Notes under the pieces: model-generated
Told to the model about the DNA's origin: nothing
The model's database searches: none
The model's input: only the letters and a program-made list of their open reading frames with translations
DNA from: Nepenthes gracilis
Taxonomy: Eukaryota; Streptophyta; Magnoliopsida; Caryophyllales; Nepenthaceae
NCBI GenBank assembly: GCA_033239525.1
Contig: BSYO01000020.1
Coordinates: forward strand, 13,084,546-13,148,545
Length of the DNA stretch: 64,000 nucleotides
Reading direction: 5' to 3'
Made by a program: the position numbers and the translations under genes
Part shown: one piece after another, positions 1-10,903 of the stretch
Layout of the letters: every line of letters begins with the position of its first letter
Numbering within the stretch: position 1 is the stretch's first letter

Positions 1-681
1 TTATCTTCCCAAAGCAGAAATTAACTCGCATTTAATACACTAATTAGCGGTGCTAGCCAGAACCTCGAACCTGGGGAGAGTGTCCATGGACAACGTCTGG
101 TCAAACCATTGGTCCTGGTAATATCTTCGAGCACTTTTTCCTCAGTTGTTGGACTATAATCGCTTGTCAGTTGGGCTCTCACAAAGCCATCCGATTAAAA
201 GTTCACAGATTCTTGAAGAGTTTGCGCTTGGGAAAGAGAACGTTCAGCCACGGACAAAAAAGGAAGTTCTCGGACGGATATTGATAGGGCTATCGGTCTC
301 AATAATGCCCGAGGACATTATTGGTCTCTGACGCATATGGCAACGACAACTAGTTGGCGGTAAGAATTAGCGTCTCGGACTTGAAGAAAATTCTCGGACA
401 CTTGGACCAAACTAATGACCTTAAAAAATCATCGGACTTTTTGGTCAACCTATTAGTCTAAAAAATGTCCCTAAAATTTTGTTCTCAACAACGCCTTCAG
501 ACATTTGTGAGAAAAAAAGAATATGTGCCAGCATCAGGCTACTACTAAACAGTGAACGCAAAACAAAGGTGTGAGCGGATTTTTGATGGAGGATACCCTC
601 ACATGACATTCGAGATATTTCCATGACCAAAGGACATGCCAAAAGGTCGAAGTTCTCAAACCTCTTGATATGGGGGGTTAG
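1..681 (+). mobile_element. 3' internal end of a TAT-like LTR retrotransposon, copy A
   Basis: Non-coding stretch aligned by eye with about 14100-14782 and, more weakly, with 46600-47061 of the TAT-like element in the host intron. In all three, a tract of six Gs (TATGGGGGG or similar) ending in TAG sits directly before the LTR, as a polypurine tract should. The left boundary lies outside the window. In the related copies this stretch lies just upstream of an antisense gene, so it may hold that gene's promoter; this is inference. Confidence 0.6.
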
Positions 682-1442
682 TGATGGGTACTGATTCCTA
701 AGCCTCAGTTGGAAGACCCACTTTCATGAGTTGGGCCCTTGTGCCACGGAAGCCCAATAGGCCCAGATTGCTGACTCGACCCAAGTGGCATAATCGCCAT
801 GGAATCCATTAAGGCCCAAAGACTCATGGTAACGGTCGAGGACTTTACTAAGCTTGCAAAGTTGGCACATCAGAAGTTGGTGGCTGACCCTATCATAATG
901 CAAGAATGAATGAATGTGACCTCACAGGGAAGATAGCAGTTTTTACAAAGTAGGTGCGTCCTAAGAAAAGCAGTTGACTTTCAGAATTGGTAAGTTTTAC
1001 AGGACGACACAATGGATTTTATAGAGTTGGTGGCAGCCATTCCCACGCACGCAAGCTCCTTGTTGGGTAGGTGAAAGTCGTCAAGTATATATACACAGAC
1101 CAAACTCCAAAAAAGGGCAACAATACACGAAAGAAGAGAAATAAGAGTAGGATGCCACTTTGTACTCTGTAAACTTGAGCTTCTTGTAGCCAAAATCATC
1201 ATAGTGAAATAATTCATAGACTAAGAGTCCTATAATTTTTTTCCCTCATTTAAGAAAGAATTTTTATGTAAAAATACTGCATACTACTATTTTCTCTTTC
1301 ACTCTAAACTTCACATCTGCATCCTTAAAATCAATTCCTCTACCCAAAGAGGAACGTTCAAGTAATTTGTGTTGTACGGGTTTAGATTCGTTTAAACGGT
1401 GAAAAGATCTGAGGATTCGATTGAATCACCGTCCGCACAACA
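682..1442 (+). mobile_element. TAT-like LTR, copy A
   Basis: Begins TGATGGGT right after the polypurine tract and ends near ACAACA. It contains a TATATATA box at about 1086 and near its end a short stretch (ATGTAAAAATACTGC) resembling the same part of the LTRs at 42114 and 47062. Copy B is at 14783-15562. The right end is approximate, because the following 320 bp are also shared between copies A and B and no tRNA primer site is visible. Confidence 0.55.
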
Positions 1443-1760
1443 AATAGGATCCGATGACACAACAAAACCCAATAAAATTTTTAGGTGAGGCACAATTACA
1501 GATGAAAATGATGAGTTTGGATAGACCAAACTCAATTTATAAATTTTATTGTAAATAATTTTTTAAATAAATATTAAATTTAATAAATTATTTTAATATA
1601 TTAAACTTTTGTATATTCAATAATTTTTAAATAATTTTTTTTATTTAAATATATACTTATATAATATTTTAATTTATATATTATAATTTTAAAAATATTT
1701 TATCTTTTTGGGTGTTCATGTAATTATAATTTTAAAAAGAAAAAAACTTAAAAATAAAAA
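1443..1760. repeat. AT-rich spacer shared by copies A and B
   Basis: Very AT-rich non-coding sequence, matched by 15563-15888. Its left part has a small hairpin (AGTTTGG...CCAAACT near 1515). No gene seen. It links the TAT-like LTR to the next LTR in the same order in both copies. Confidence 0.5.
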
Positions 1761-3128
1761 TATAATACCTAGATTCCTATTTGATATATTTTGGATGTAT
1801 TTGGTACTTTTAAAATTTATTAAGTGCATTGAATTAATGGTATTTGTGAAAATTTTAAAGGATTCGAGTTCAATATTCCTCACTCAAGGCCTGCTTCAGG
1901 TGAAGGTGAGGCGCAAATTCCAATATGTGGGTGCTCGAGGAGCACTTGAGGCTTGCTCGAGCGGCGATTCCAGATTTGGCCATGTATGGGTCTCGCTCGA
2001 GTGGCACTAGAGCACCACTCAAGTGTGAGCCGGGTTATAAATATGCACATGGGTTAGGATTTTGTCATTTTTGCTTCGCGGAGAAAAGAAGAGAGAGAGA
2101 GGAGGAGAGAGAAAGTGGCAATCGGTAATCTCGGAGTTTTCATTCGTCAGATCTGTGGAGTATAAGGTTGAGGTAAGTATCAGTAAGCCAAATCCTCGAT
2201 CTATTTTTATGTCCACTAATATTTGTATATATTTTAGAGATTTTATTTACATGTATGTAATTTTCGTGTACCCACTCTATTTATTGTTTACGTTCATATA
2301 TGTTTACCAGTTGTTCAACGGTTTTTTATAAGTATTTGTGATTTCTGAGGATTTTGTACTTTATGGAAACCCAAATGGTATATATATATATATATATATA
2401 TATGTATTTGTGTATCTGTAAGATGTGAAACAATAAACTAAGCATTGCATTAGTCCACATGCATGCTATTGGTGGCAGAGTTACTATGGGACCATAGCTG
2501 TCCAAGACCCATGGGGTTGATTGTGATCCAAGGCATGAGATTTGGTAGTATCGCCCTTGACGGTGAGACTTAGTCCCGATGGAGACGTATGTGATATGTG
2601 GCGCCTTCCACCGGTAGGAAGGTTGAGACATATTATAGTTGACCTATCCCACTATATATTTAAATGAGAACCATCATAAAGAATTGACAAAAATTAATAT
2701 ATTTAGATATCATAATATATAATTAAACTTGATGCTACACCTAAAGTTCCAAGTGACAAAATATAATGAGTAAGTTCTTAGTCTATGGGAGATAAGGTAT
2801 ATAGATGTCCTTAAATTTTCGGCCTAAAATACAGCCATTATAGCCAAGGTCACCGAATGGGTTTAACCCTTCCTCAACTTAGTCTAATAATCTTTGGTTC
2901 TTTGATTTTGTGTATAATTTATATTTCTACATGTATTTGTATGGACTATGATTTGAGATGCATGAATTAGCCCATGGATTAGGCGATAGGAATATCTTAT
3001 ACTTATAGATATGTGTTAAACTTGAAACGTGTTTGTTTATATATCCAGTATTTCCCTTATTTTCTACATTTGAGGTTATGAGATTTGGATCCGAATGATA
3101 CTATGTGTCCCGCTTGGATGTGGTGATG
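1761..3128 (+). mobile_element. Tekay-like LTR, copy A
   Basis: Starts TATAATACC, a decayed form of the TGTAATACCC start typical of Tekay-type chromovirus LTRs. It has CTCGAG/CACTTGAG promoter-proximal motifs at 1935-2025, a TATAAATAT box at 2036, a GA-rich leader near 2090 and a splice-donor-like GTAAGT at 2173. A block around 2870 resembles the reverse complement of the LTRs at 4606 and 10904. Its right end coincides with the point where similarity to copy B (15889-17247) stops and antisense-gene sequence begins. No target duplication seen. Confidence 0.55.
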
Positions 3129-4605
3129 GTCCGATGTCCTCGGGTTTCAACGAGGTCCCGTGCTCCTCCTCCAGCTGGAGATTCTTGCCTTGGAGACAGG
3201 CGTTCAGTTGCTTCTGAGCTCTCAGAGATTCTTCAAGGGAGGCATGCTGTCGCTCTCTGACCCTCAGCGAATCCTCAAGAAAAGAGATTCTACTCTTGCC
3301 TTCAGCAAGCTCAAGCTCAAGACTTTTGGTGCGTTCCCTTGAAGCTCTGAAGGTCTCTAACTCAACACAAGTTTGGGCAGCGTCGCCAATAATCAGGCTA
3401 AGATTGCCGACTAGATCATGAAACTGTAAAACAAAAACAGGTAATTAAGGCACGGGCGGAAGTGAACAAATAGCCTAAGGAATGGTAGAGAAGTACCTTA
3501 GAGACGAGAGAGCTCCTAGCTGAACTCTCCTCTCTAGGGACTTCGGACTCGGCAAACTCCAAGAACTACTTTCTTGGCCACAGAAGCCTCAACCCTGGCC
3601 TCAAACATAGGGACAACTTCACCAAAATCAAAGACTAAGGGCTCAGCCGCTTCAGAATGATCCGCAGCCCCAATCTCCACTTCAGAAACATGTGAAATCC
3701 CTGCGGTGTCCTCGACCAGGACCTCCTCACAGGCCTCGAGCAAAATCCCAATCGGACTATAAATTTGGATTGTAAGGTAAGGGAGCTCAGCAGTCTCACC
3801 AGTGGGCAACCCCATGGCCCAGCTTTCCTCGGCCTTTGCAGTCTTAGTAGTCGTCATCATCGCTGCTTCCTCCACCTGAGTACCTTAGTCTCCCCCTCTA
3901 CCTGTCCCTCGACAATGTCCTCGGAGGGATTATCCATCTAATCCGAGGCCTCTCTAATAAAAACAAAAGGGATGTTAGGCATAGACTCATAAAGATGAGG
4001 AGGGGCAACAGGTGGCTCCACGGACAGGCCCGCAGCCTCAGAAGGCTGCTCGATAGGCTTAGCGGCAATTGAAGGTCCGATGTCTTCAGCACCTCAGACT
4101 TGCCTCTTTTTTCTCACCAGCCGTTCAATAGTGGCTACATCGTCATCGAACGAGGAGGAGCACTCAGCAATCACCGTCGGACGTTTTGAAGTTTCAGTCC
4201 GCGAGTTTTCTTTGTCTGCTCGAATGGCTCCTCAATCCTCAGAGCCTTTCTCTTCTTCTTCAACTTCTTCTTTGCCAAAGGAGCAGCAGGGGCACCAGAG
4301 TTCTCAGGTTGAGGCTTCCACTTGGCTTTCTCCAAATACTTGGACCTTAACCATCTATTCCTATTATTCTCATTGAAATCGCTAAGATTGGACTACACCA
4401 AGTCGGTGAAATCCTTCACCAATGCCCTCTCATCAGTCATGGTATCCTTACATAGATTGGGCTCCACATTATCCGACTCATTGGGGATGGCCTAGTGAGG
4501 GTGGACACCAAGAAAAAAGAACTTATCCTTCCACCATTTGGTAGAATCAGGATTACTTCCACTATTAGCGATAAATTTAGGGAGAGGGAAAAACATAATC
4601 CAATC
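3129..4605 (-). pseudogene. Antisense gene of a TAT-like element, 3' part (broken)
   Basis: Read on the minus strand, this continues the reading frame that stops at 13518; a retrotransposon sits between the parts. The first stretch (4605 to about 4440) reads ...PDSTKWWKDKFFFLGVH, nearly the same as the copy at 46100-46180. An acidic section follows (about 3534-3875). A predicted 73-nt GT-AG intron spans 3424-3496, and then comes a coiled coil rich in E, L, R and Q (3130-3423). The C-terminus is cut at 3129 by the adjoining LTR. In-frame stops and a frameshift near 3585 mark it as dead. The domain pattern resembles the plant family called putative gypsy type transposon (PF04195, from memory). 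Function unknown. Confidence 0.6.
3424..3496 (-). other. Predicted intron of the antisense gene
   Basis: Minus-strand donor AAG|GTACTT and acceptor TTTTACAG, 73 nt, phase 0. An intron at the homologous place (45085-45160, 76 nt) is predicted in the copy inside the host gene. Flanking protein sequence aligns while the intron bodies do not. Confidence 0.55.
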
Positions 4606-5293
4606 TGTCACGAACCCGAACCAAGCAGGTCAATTTAAATAATTAATTATAATTTCTAAAATCTAAAATTTTAAATAATTTTAAACAAATAATACTAAAT
4701 CTCAAAAATTCGGGTGTGACAAACCAAAATATACACTCAACAAAAATAAAATCCTCACAGGACCTTATCGAACAACTGTCCGAACAATATAAATGTGACC
4801 TACTCTACAATAATCGTAAGAGAGGTAATAACCCGACCCAAAAATCATCATCAAACATAATATAATATTCAAACTATTCCCGAAATATAGCAATAAGCTC
4901 ATATTCAGCCAATTTCATAATCCAAATATATCAAATATCAATATTAATCATAATAAAACCGAAACTCACCAAAACAAACGAATGTTTGACCGATCATGTC
5001 TTTACTCCTGTACTGCATCCGAACCTTATACTCTGAAAGGACAAAACAGAAAAATGAGCCTAATACCCAGCAAGTATCATATTTAATCAAAAGGAGTCCA
5101 ATAAATCAGATGAGAGGTCAATGGATGAAAATCCAATCAAATTCCAAGATAAATCCAAATCGCCAATAAGACAAATCCAACCGAAATCCAAGATCCAAAT
5201 TTCAAAATCCAATGGTAGTCTCGTACTCAAATCAAATATCCAAATCTAAACAAATATCCAAATTTCAAAAATAGTCCTCGTCGGGACGTGTAT

Positions 5294-5324
<31 letters not shown>

Positions 5325-7207
5325 ACCAAAATAGAGGTGATTCGAACCAATTCCAAAATCGATGTCGATTCGAGTCCAAATCCGAGTCCGAGTCCGAGTC
5401 CAAGTCCAAATCCAATACCCGATCCGCTTGTGATATGGGGCAGAATCTGATAGCCGGATGATCCAATAGCGTGTACAGAGACCGAAGCAGCACCGCGACA
5501 AATATTCCAAAGGTTCGGATCAAAACATATAATCAAAATCATTTGTACGAGACATACCAAGCCCAATTATAGGAAAAAATCGGCGAATCTCAAATCCAAG
5601 TCCAAAAATCCATATCCAAATCAAAGTCCAATACCAATTAATGCAAAAATACAAATTATGCACCAAATTTGGGTTTTCATTATTTAAAAATTAGGTTGAG
5701 GAAGGGTTACACATAATTTCGGTAACCTTAGGCCAAAATCCATGTACTGTGTACCCATAGATAAGGTTGCTCACTATGTTTTGCCACCCGCGACTTTGGG
5801 TGCATTCCTCAAGCTTGTCAGATATATTAGAACGTTCAAATATATTCTAAAGTCAAGTCAAATTTTTCAAATGGGAAGGGTCACTACTCCAAGCATTTCT
5901 TGCCGGCAAAAAGGGATTTCCAAATAACAAAATAATCTCCCAGTCGGGAGCTGGCCAGAGTCCAATAATCCAAATCCAAATGTAGTGACCACAATCCGGC
6001 ACGTGCATGTGACTGCACGGTCAATGCAAAGTTTCATGCTCATTTTTTTATACGAATATATTAATATAAAAATATACAGTGTCCAATAAATTATTCGGAC
6101 TTTCAGAAAAATATTAAACTCTCCAAAATCATAAAACCCAGTCCAACAACCTCCAAAACATTCAAAAAACTATACATGCATGTCCAGAATAAATAAATTG
6201 GTATACTAAAAATTTATGCATGTTAGTAAAAATTTCAAACAGTATCTAAAATATTTCAGATATTAAATTAGACCAAAGAGTGGGTTTACAAATACTTGCT
6301 TGAACCTCGTACTTTGCAGATCTGAAGAAATGATGTTCCGAAGTATCCGAATCGGCACTTTCTCTCTCTGCCGCGTCCTTTCTCTCTCCTCACCGCATGC
6401 CCCTTCCTCTCTCCTCTGTTCCCCTTCGCACACGGCCCTCTGTCGGCCGTTGCCGACCGCCCCTTGCCGCCTCTCCGCTTGCCTGGCCATCGACGGTCTC
6501 CCCGACACCACCCAGCTAGTACCGACGCCGTTATGCGGCCGCCGTCTCCTCTCTCCTCCTGTGGTTTCGCCGCCGTTCTCTCTCTCTCGCAGCTTCTGCC
6601 ACACACACACCGCCGCTCACCCACGGCTGTTACCGGTCATTGAAGAGCCACCAAAGCCATCACCGACCACCATCGCAGCGCCACCACCGTGCACCACCAT
6701 TAAGAACGCTGCCGACAAACGTCGTCGCCTCCTCGACGATTTTCTCTTTGCGAAACCACCACCCTCCAAATTTCCAACCGCCGACAACCATCGGCATCGC
6801 CGTCCTCGCCGCTCATCGCCATCGCCGGCTGCCATCGAACGACCACCTTCCTCCCTCTTCTCCCTCTCTTCTTTCTCCTTCACCGACGAAACCCTAAACC
6901 TCCTCTCTCTCCTCTATCTCCCTCTCTCCCCGATCTTATCTCCTGCAAATTTTCTTCTTTTTTTTTTAATTATTTTCCAATCCTTATCCACCTTTATTAT
7001 ATATATATATATTTCTATTTTAGTTTTCTTCTATTCCAAAATCCAAATCGATATTCGGGTAATAACGCAGGCGCACCTCGAGTGCAATCCCGATTGACCC
7101 AAACGTCAATTCAAATTTCATAATATCTAATTAATTTTTGTCATACCCAAAATACTCAAAATCACAATTGATATTAAATTGATCCAAATAAAATTCGGGA
7201 TATTACA
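4606..7207 (-). repeat. 3' LTR of the nested Tekay-like element
   Basis: 2602 bp. It aligns along its length with 10904-13517 with scattered differences. Inside are a (TA)n stretch at 5290-5325, (GAGTCC)n hexamers at 5376-5402, and a GC-rich CT-biased block at 6340-6960 with a telobox (AAACCCTAA, 6889-6897) in the transcribed leader. Confidence 0.9.
6617..6883 (-). other. Leader ORF of 88 codons inside the 3' LTR
   Basis: Starts MKEKEEREKREEGG and is rich in R, K, G and A. The same-length ORF occurs in the other LTR at 12888-13154 with few changes. It lies in the GC-rich leader, downstream of the telobox. No known domain recognised. The opposite strand is also open here because of base composition, so coding is unproven. 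Confidence 0.3.
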
Positions 7208-7222
7208 TTCTCCCCTCCTTAC
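7208..7222 (-). other. Polypurine tract
   Basis: Minus strand GTAAGGAGGGGAGAA, directly before the TGTAATATCCCG start of the 3' LTR. This arrangement is typical of Tekay/Del-type elements and is preceded by the common ...GAGGCCGAAATTT stretch. Confidence 0.85.
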
Positions 7223-9463
7223 AAAAATTTCGGCCTCAAAATTTACGCATATCAATATTAACCTCAAATATCATATAATGAGATATTCTTTCAATTTAAT
7301 ATTCGCTATTCTCAGACCACTTCATCGATTGAGTGATTCATCCAAAATCTGATCTTCAATAGTAAATCCTTTCTATTCCTAAAATTCAAATTGAAACTTT
7401 AACACAACACAAATTCTCGTCAATGGATGACGATTCCGATCCAAGCACAATCGAATGATCATTCACATATTTCTCATACAAATCACATAGGACATATCAT
7501 GTCCATACATCAAATTCAGAGATATGGCCAACATGCAGATTGCCTCTTCGACTTATCAAACACTTGAAAGATTCTGACGAACCTTATCTTCAAATTATCC
7601 GACAACCTCTAACAAAAAAATTCTTCTCTTCAAGGTGCTTCCATAAACATCTGACCATCCACATCGAACTTTAAATCGGACTGCAATTCCGGTCTCCTAC
7701 TTGAAACGTCAAATTATATCTTGTGACAAATAGCCAAAAGTCTACACACTTCCGCTGCGCTACTCTGATTGATCATCTGTCTTCAATCAAAATCAGAAGC
7801 CTCAGAATCAAAATATTTTATAATCTTCTCATCTCGATAACATGCCAACAACGAATCTTGGGAACGACATCCAGATCGTCAAGAAAAGAGCTGACTCCAT
7901 CAAGTCATCCATCATCGTCCAAATTGCTACCAATCTTCTAGTCATCTGAGGCAGACCTGAAATACAAATCTCGAGACTTTTTCTTCTGCTTGACTTCATC
8001 TTTAGGCACGGATATGCCTTGCCACACAGGCCACAACCTCACGGTTTATATTGTGCCTGCAAACCTCGACACATGATCAACCAGCCATTAAATTCTCCCT
8101 CCACTCTGCAAGGTGGAGAATTTTCAACGTTTCCTTCGAACTTGGACAAATCCAAACTCAATCGCAACTACAGAAGACCTCATTTGCTCTCGAGCTCCTA
8201 TTCAATCAGCTTCTGAGCTTTCATCCAATTAACTGAGACTCTATTGAGAGAATCCTCAATAGCATGCTTCCTCTAGAACGTGTAATGGAGAAAACACTGG
8301 TACAAAATGTCCGAGATTGCCTACTTGATCGCTTTCAACTTTAATATAACTCATCCAAAAGGGCTTCATTTCTGATCTTCTCAAAAACTTCTCCCACAGA
8401 TAGAAATTTTGTTCAGAATCCAATCCTAGTAGCAAAGAGGAAATTCTTCTAACCTAGTCTTCCCACTGGCATCTTTGCCATAGAACTTCACACAAAATCA
8501 TCCAAACAGTGCCGCATCCTAGACTTTTCTTTGAATAAAGTACTCGACCATACAAAATCTAAACATATCTAAACCTTTCTCAGAAGCATCACTGAGCGCT
8601 ACCAATCCTTCTGATCCATCAGGAATCGACAAAACAAACACCGATAATAATATATTCTTCAATTATCAAAAACTTTCCTCATCAGTATCACTTTCTTTGA
8701 ATACTAATCACTTCTATTCCAATGACGCAAACAACACTAAAATTCTCGAGAAACTTTTAACAAATCTCCACACTCCACACTCCAACTGCCATTTTCAATT
8801 GCCACTACTTTCACCTTCTTCGAATTTTCAAGTGCCGCATTAAGGACAATATGAACCAAAATGACATATTCTCTAACCATAATTTACAGTCCTCAAAATT
8901 CTTTAAACAGATTAGAACATCATTAACAAGTCATCATAACTATCCCAAATACGGTCAAAAATTAAATCGATAATATCCATAAAAGAAGTTAAAATATTTG
9001 ACAACCCAAAAGCACTATCAAAACTCTGCAACGGCCACACATTGACCTAGAGCAGTCCTATACACATCCTCCAACTTATTTCACAATAAAGGATACCTCG
9101 AGCACAATTCGATCTAAGAGATAACCCAATTTCTTCAAATGGACTCAACAAATCCTCGATCCATGAAAACTGATATATATCCAATTCCCAAATAATTCAA
9201 GATAAATCCATCGATCCAAATTCCTTTATCTAAAAACACTGAAGCACTCTATGTCAAAACACTTGGTCAAACAAAACCCTTCTCAACAGATTTTACAGTT
9301 GTTGTCTCAATTTCTTCAACTCAGACAGGACTACCCCATACGGAGCCTTCGAAATACCTTTAAATCCATGCACAATATCGATAACAAACTTGTTCTTCTA
9401 ATCTAGGAACAATCTAGTCGAATCTTCTGGAAGAACATCTTCAAGTTCGCAGATGATCAAAAT
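7223..9463 (-). pseudogene. Decayed pol region (RT and chromodomain remnants)
   Basis: No long frame. At 8940-9460 short minus-strand pieces match conserved Ty3/gypsy reverse-transcriptase segments: a piece like EDVLPEDS, then the pre-RT YRMAPAEL segment decayed to APYGVVLSELKKLRQQL, with stops and frame changes between. Near 7300-7350 a scrap resembles the WxNHSIDEATWE end of the chromodomain. Between about 7400 and 8900 I can place nothing reliably; integrase and RNase H are missing or unrecognisable. Assigned by position and similarity by eye. Confidence 0.55.
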
Positions 9464-9563
9464 ATCTTCAATGATCACAGAATGACTCCCAAATGTGACC
9501 ATATATACTAAATGAACTCAACATTCATCTCTCAACAGATAACTCGCTACACCAAGATCAACC

Positions 9564-9845
9564 CTAAAACCTTCTTACTGATTCCTCCTTGGAGCTAAAA
9601 AAACTCATATTCTGAATGCAAAATAGGACGGGCTTGCCAAAACAATCTTTCATAACAAGGGATCCAACTCTAACTTCATGGGCCATAATTGCAAATGATT
9701 CGGGTAGAACCATCCGTCTTCTATCAGGACATCTGAAATCCAGACGCCAAAAATTTGAATGATCCCTTGACAAATGGCCTATCTGGCCGCAATTGAAGCA
9801 GATCTCGTTTTCTGCGAAGCAAACTCGTCTCGCAAACTTCTTCAC
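9564..9845 (-). pseudogene. Gag zinc-knuckle remnant
   Basis: Frame of 93 codons with CFNCGQIGHLSRDH, a CX2CX4HX4C nucleic-acid-binding knuckle whose last Cys is replaced by His. It lies between the pol remnants and the primer-site end, where gag should be. The rest of gag (9850-10887) is broken; one frame at 10295-10543 is acidic and unassigned. Confidence 0.6.
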
Positions 9846-10887
9846 GCTAAACTTGCAGGCTGATCTGCAAACTCAAACTTCAGGAAGAAGACTTTGTTTC
9901 ACCTGAGTTTCTTTTAATTTGTCCTCTAAATGATAAACAAATCCATCCTTCGAGTCTTGACTCCAATGCTCTGATTTCTTTTGGAAATGCTTCTCCTGAA
10001 ACTACTCCTGCTTAATCAACAGGGTATGATCCAGCTCCTCGTCGTAAGTTTAGCATCCGAATGACACCAACTACTTTCAGATTGAATCTTGAAGTCCTCA
10101 ACTACTATCATGCTTTAACAAATCTTTCAAATTCTTCAACCTCTTCCGGAGCATTGCTTTAGGAGATCGAACCACGAACTCTTTGTCATTCAATTCTTCA
10201 GCAATGAAAAATTTACAGGGATGACTATCTACCCGATCACAGCGACAAGTGGGAATGGACAATCTTCAGTCTTTCTCTTGCTCCAACTATAACTTCAGAC
10301 ATCTACACGATCAGTATCATTGTTGCCAACGAAATCAAAGTTGCACTTCATTGTCTTGTCTTCTAGTAAGGATAAACGAGTTGATTTGACTTGAACTTCT
10401 TCATCTTTATCTGCAGCATCGAACCTCGAAGAATCTTCATTCATCTCCACTTTCACCGCTAAACTTTCTACCAGCCAAAAATCTCCTTCTACCCCGCGAG
10501 ATTTCGAGTTGACCAACTTATCACCTATCCCTCTACCGACCAAAATCTCCTTCTACTCCGCGAGATTTCGGACCAACTCCAATTTCAGACCACTGCTCTT
10601 CCACAGTTGAAAATTCCAACAAAATCTCCGCATTTTGCAGAAACCAAACAAAATTCTAATTCAACTATTATATCAAATCATACATTATGTCGCTTGTGCG
10701 ACTCATCATTATCAAATGATCATCTTTCCAATCCATACTCAAACACCTACGACTTGACTTTCTGATTCAAATCCAAATTTCTACAACACAAATTTTGTAT
10801 TATCAACCAAAGGTAATACTTATTATACCCAAATATTCAGCAAATTAATTATCAAAAATAACTAAAAGTACCTCACCTTACGACTTT

Positions 10888-10899
10888 TCTCTGATACAA
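10888..10899 (-). other. Primer-binding site, initiator Met tRNA type
   Basis: Minus strand TTGTATCAGAGA, differing at two positions from the usual plant TGGTATCAGAGC, four bases inside the 5' LTR. Confidence 0.75.
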
Positions 10900-10903
10900 C
10901 TTC

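Noticed and set aside
6300..7097. Plus-strand open frame of 265 codons
   Set aside because: Lies in the CT-rich LTR leader; frame openness comes from composition and the protein is low-complexity (S, P, R, H).
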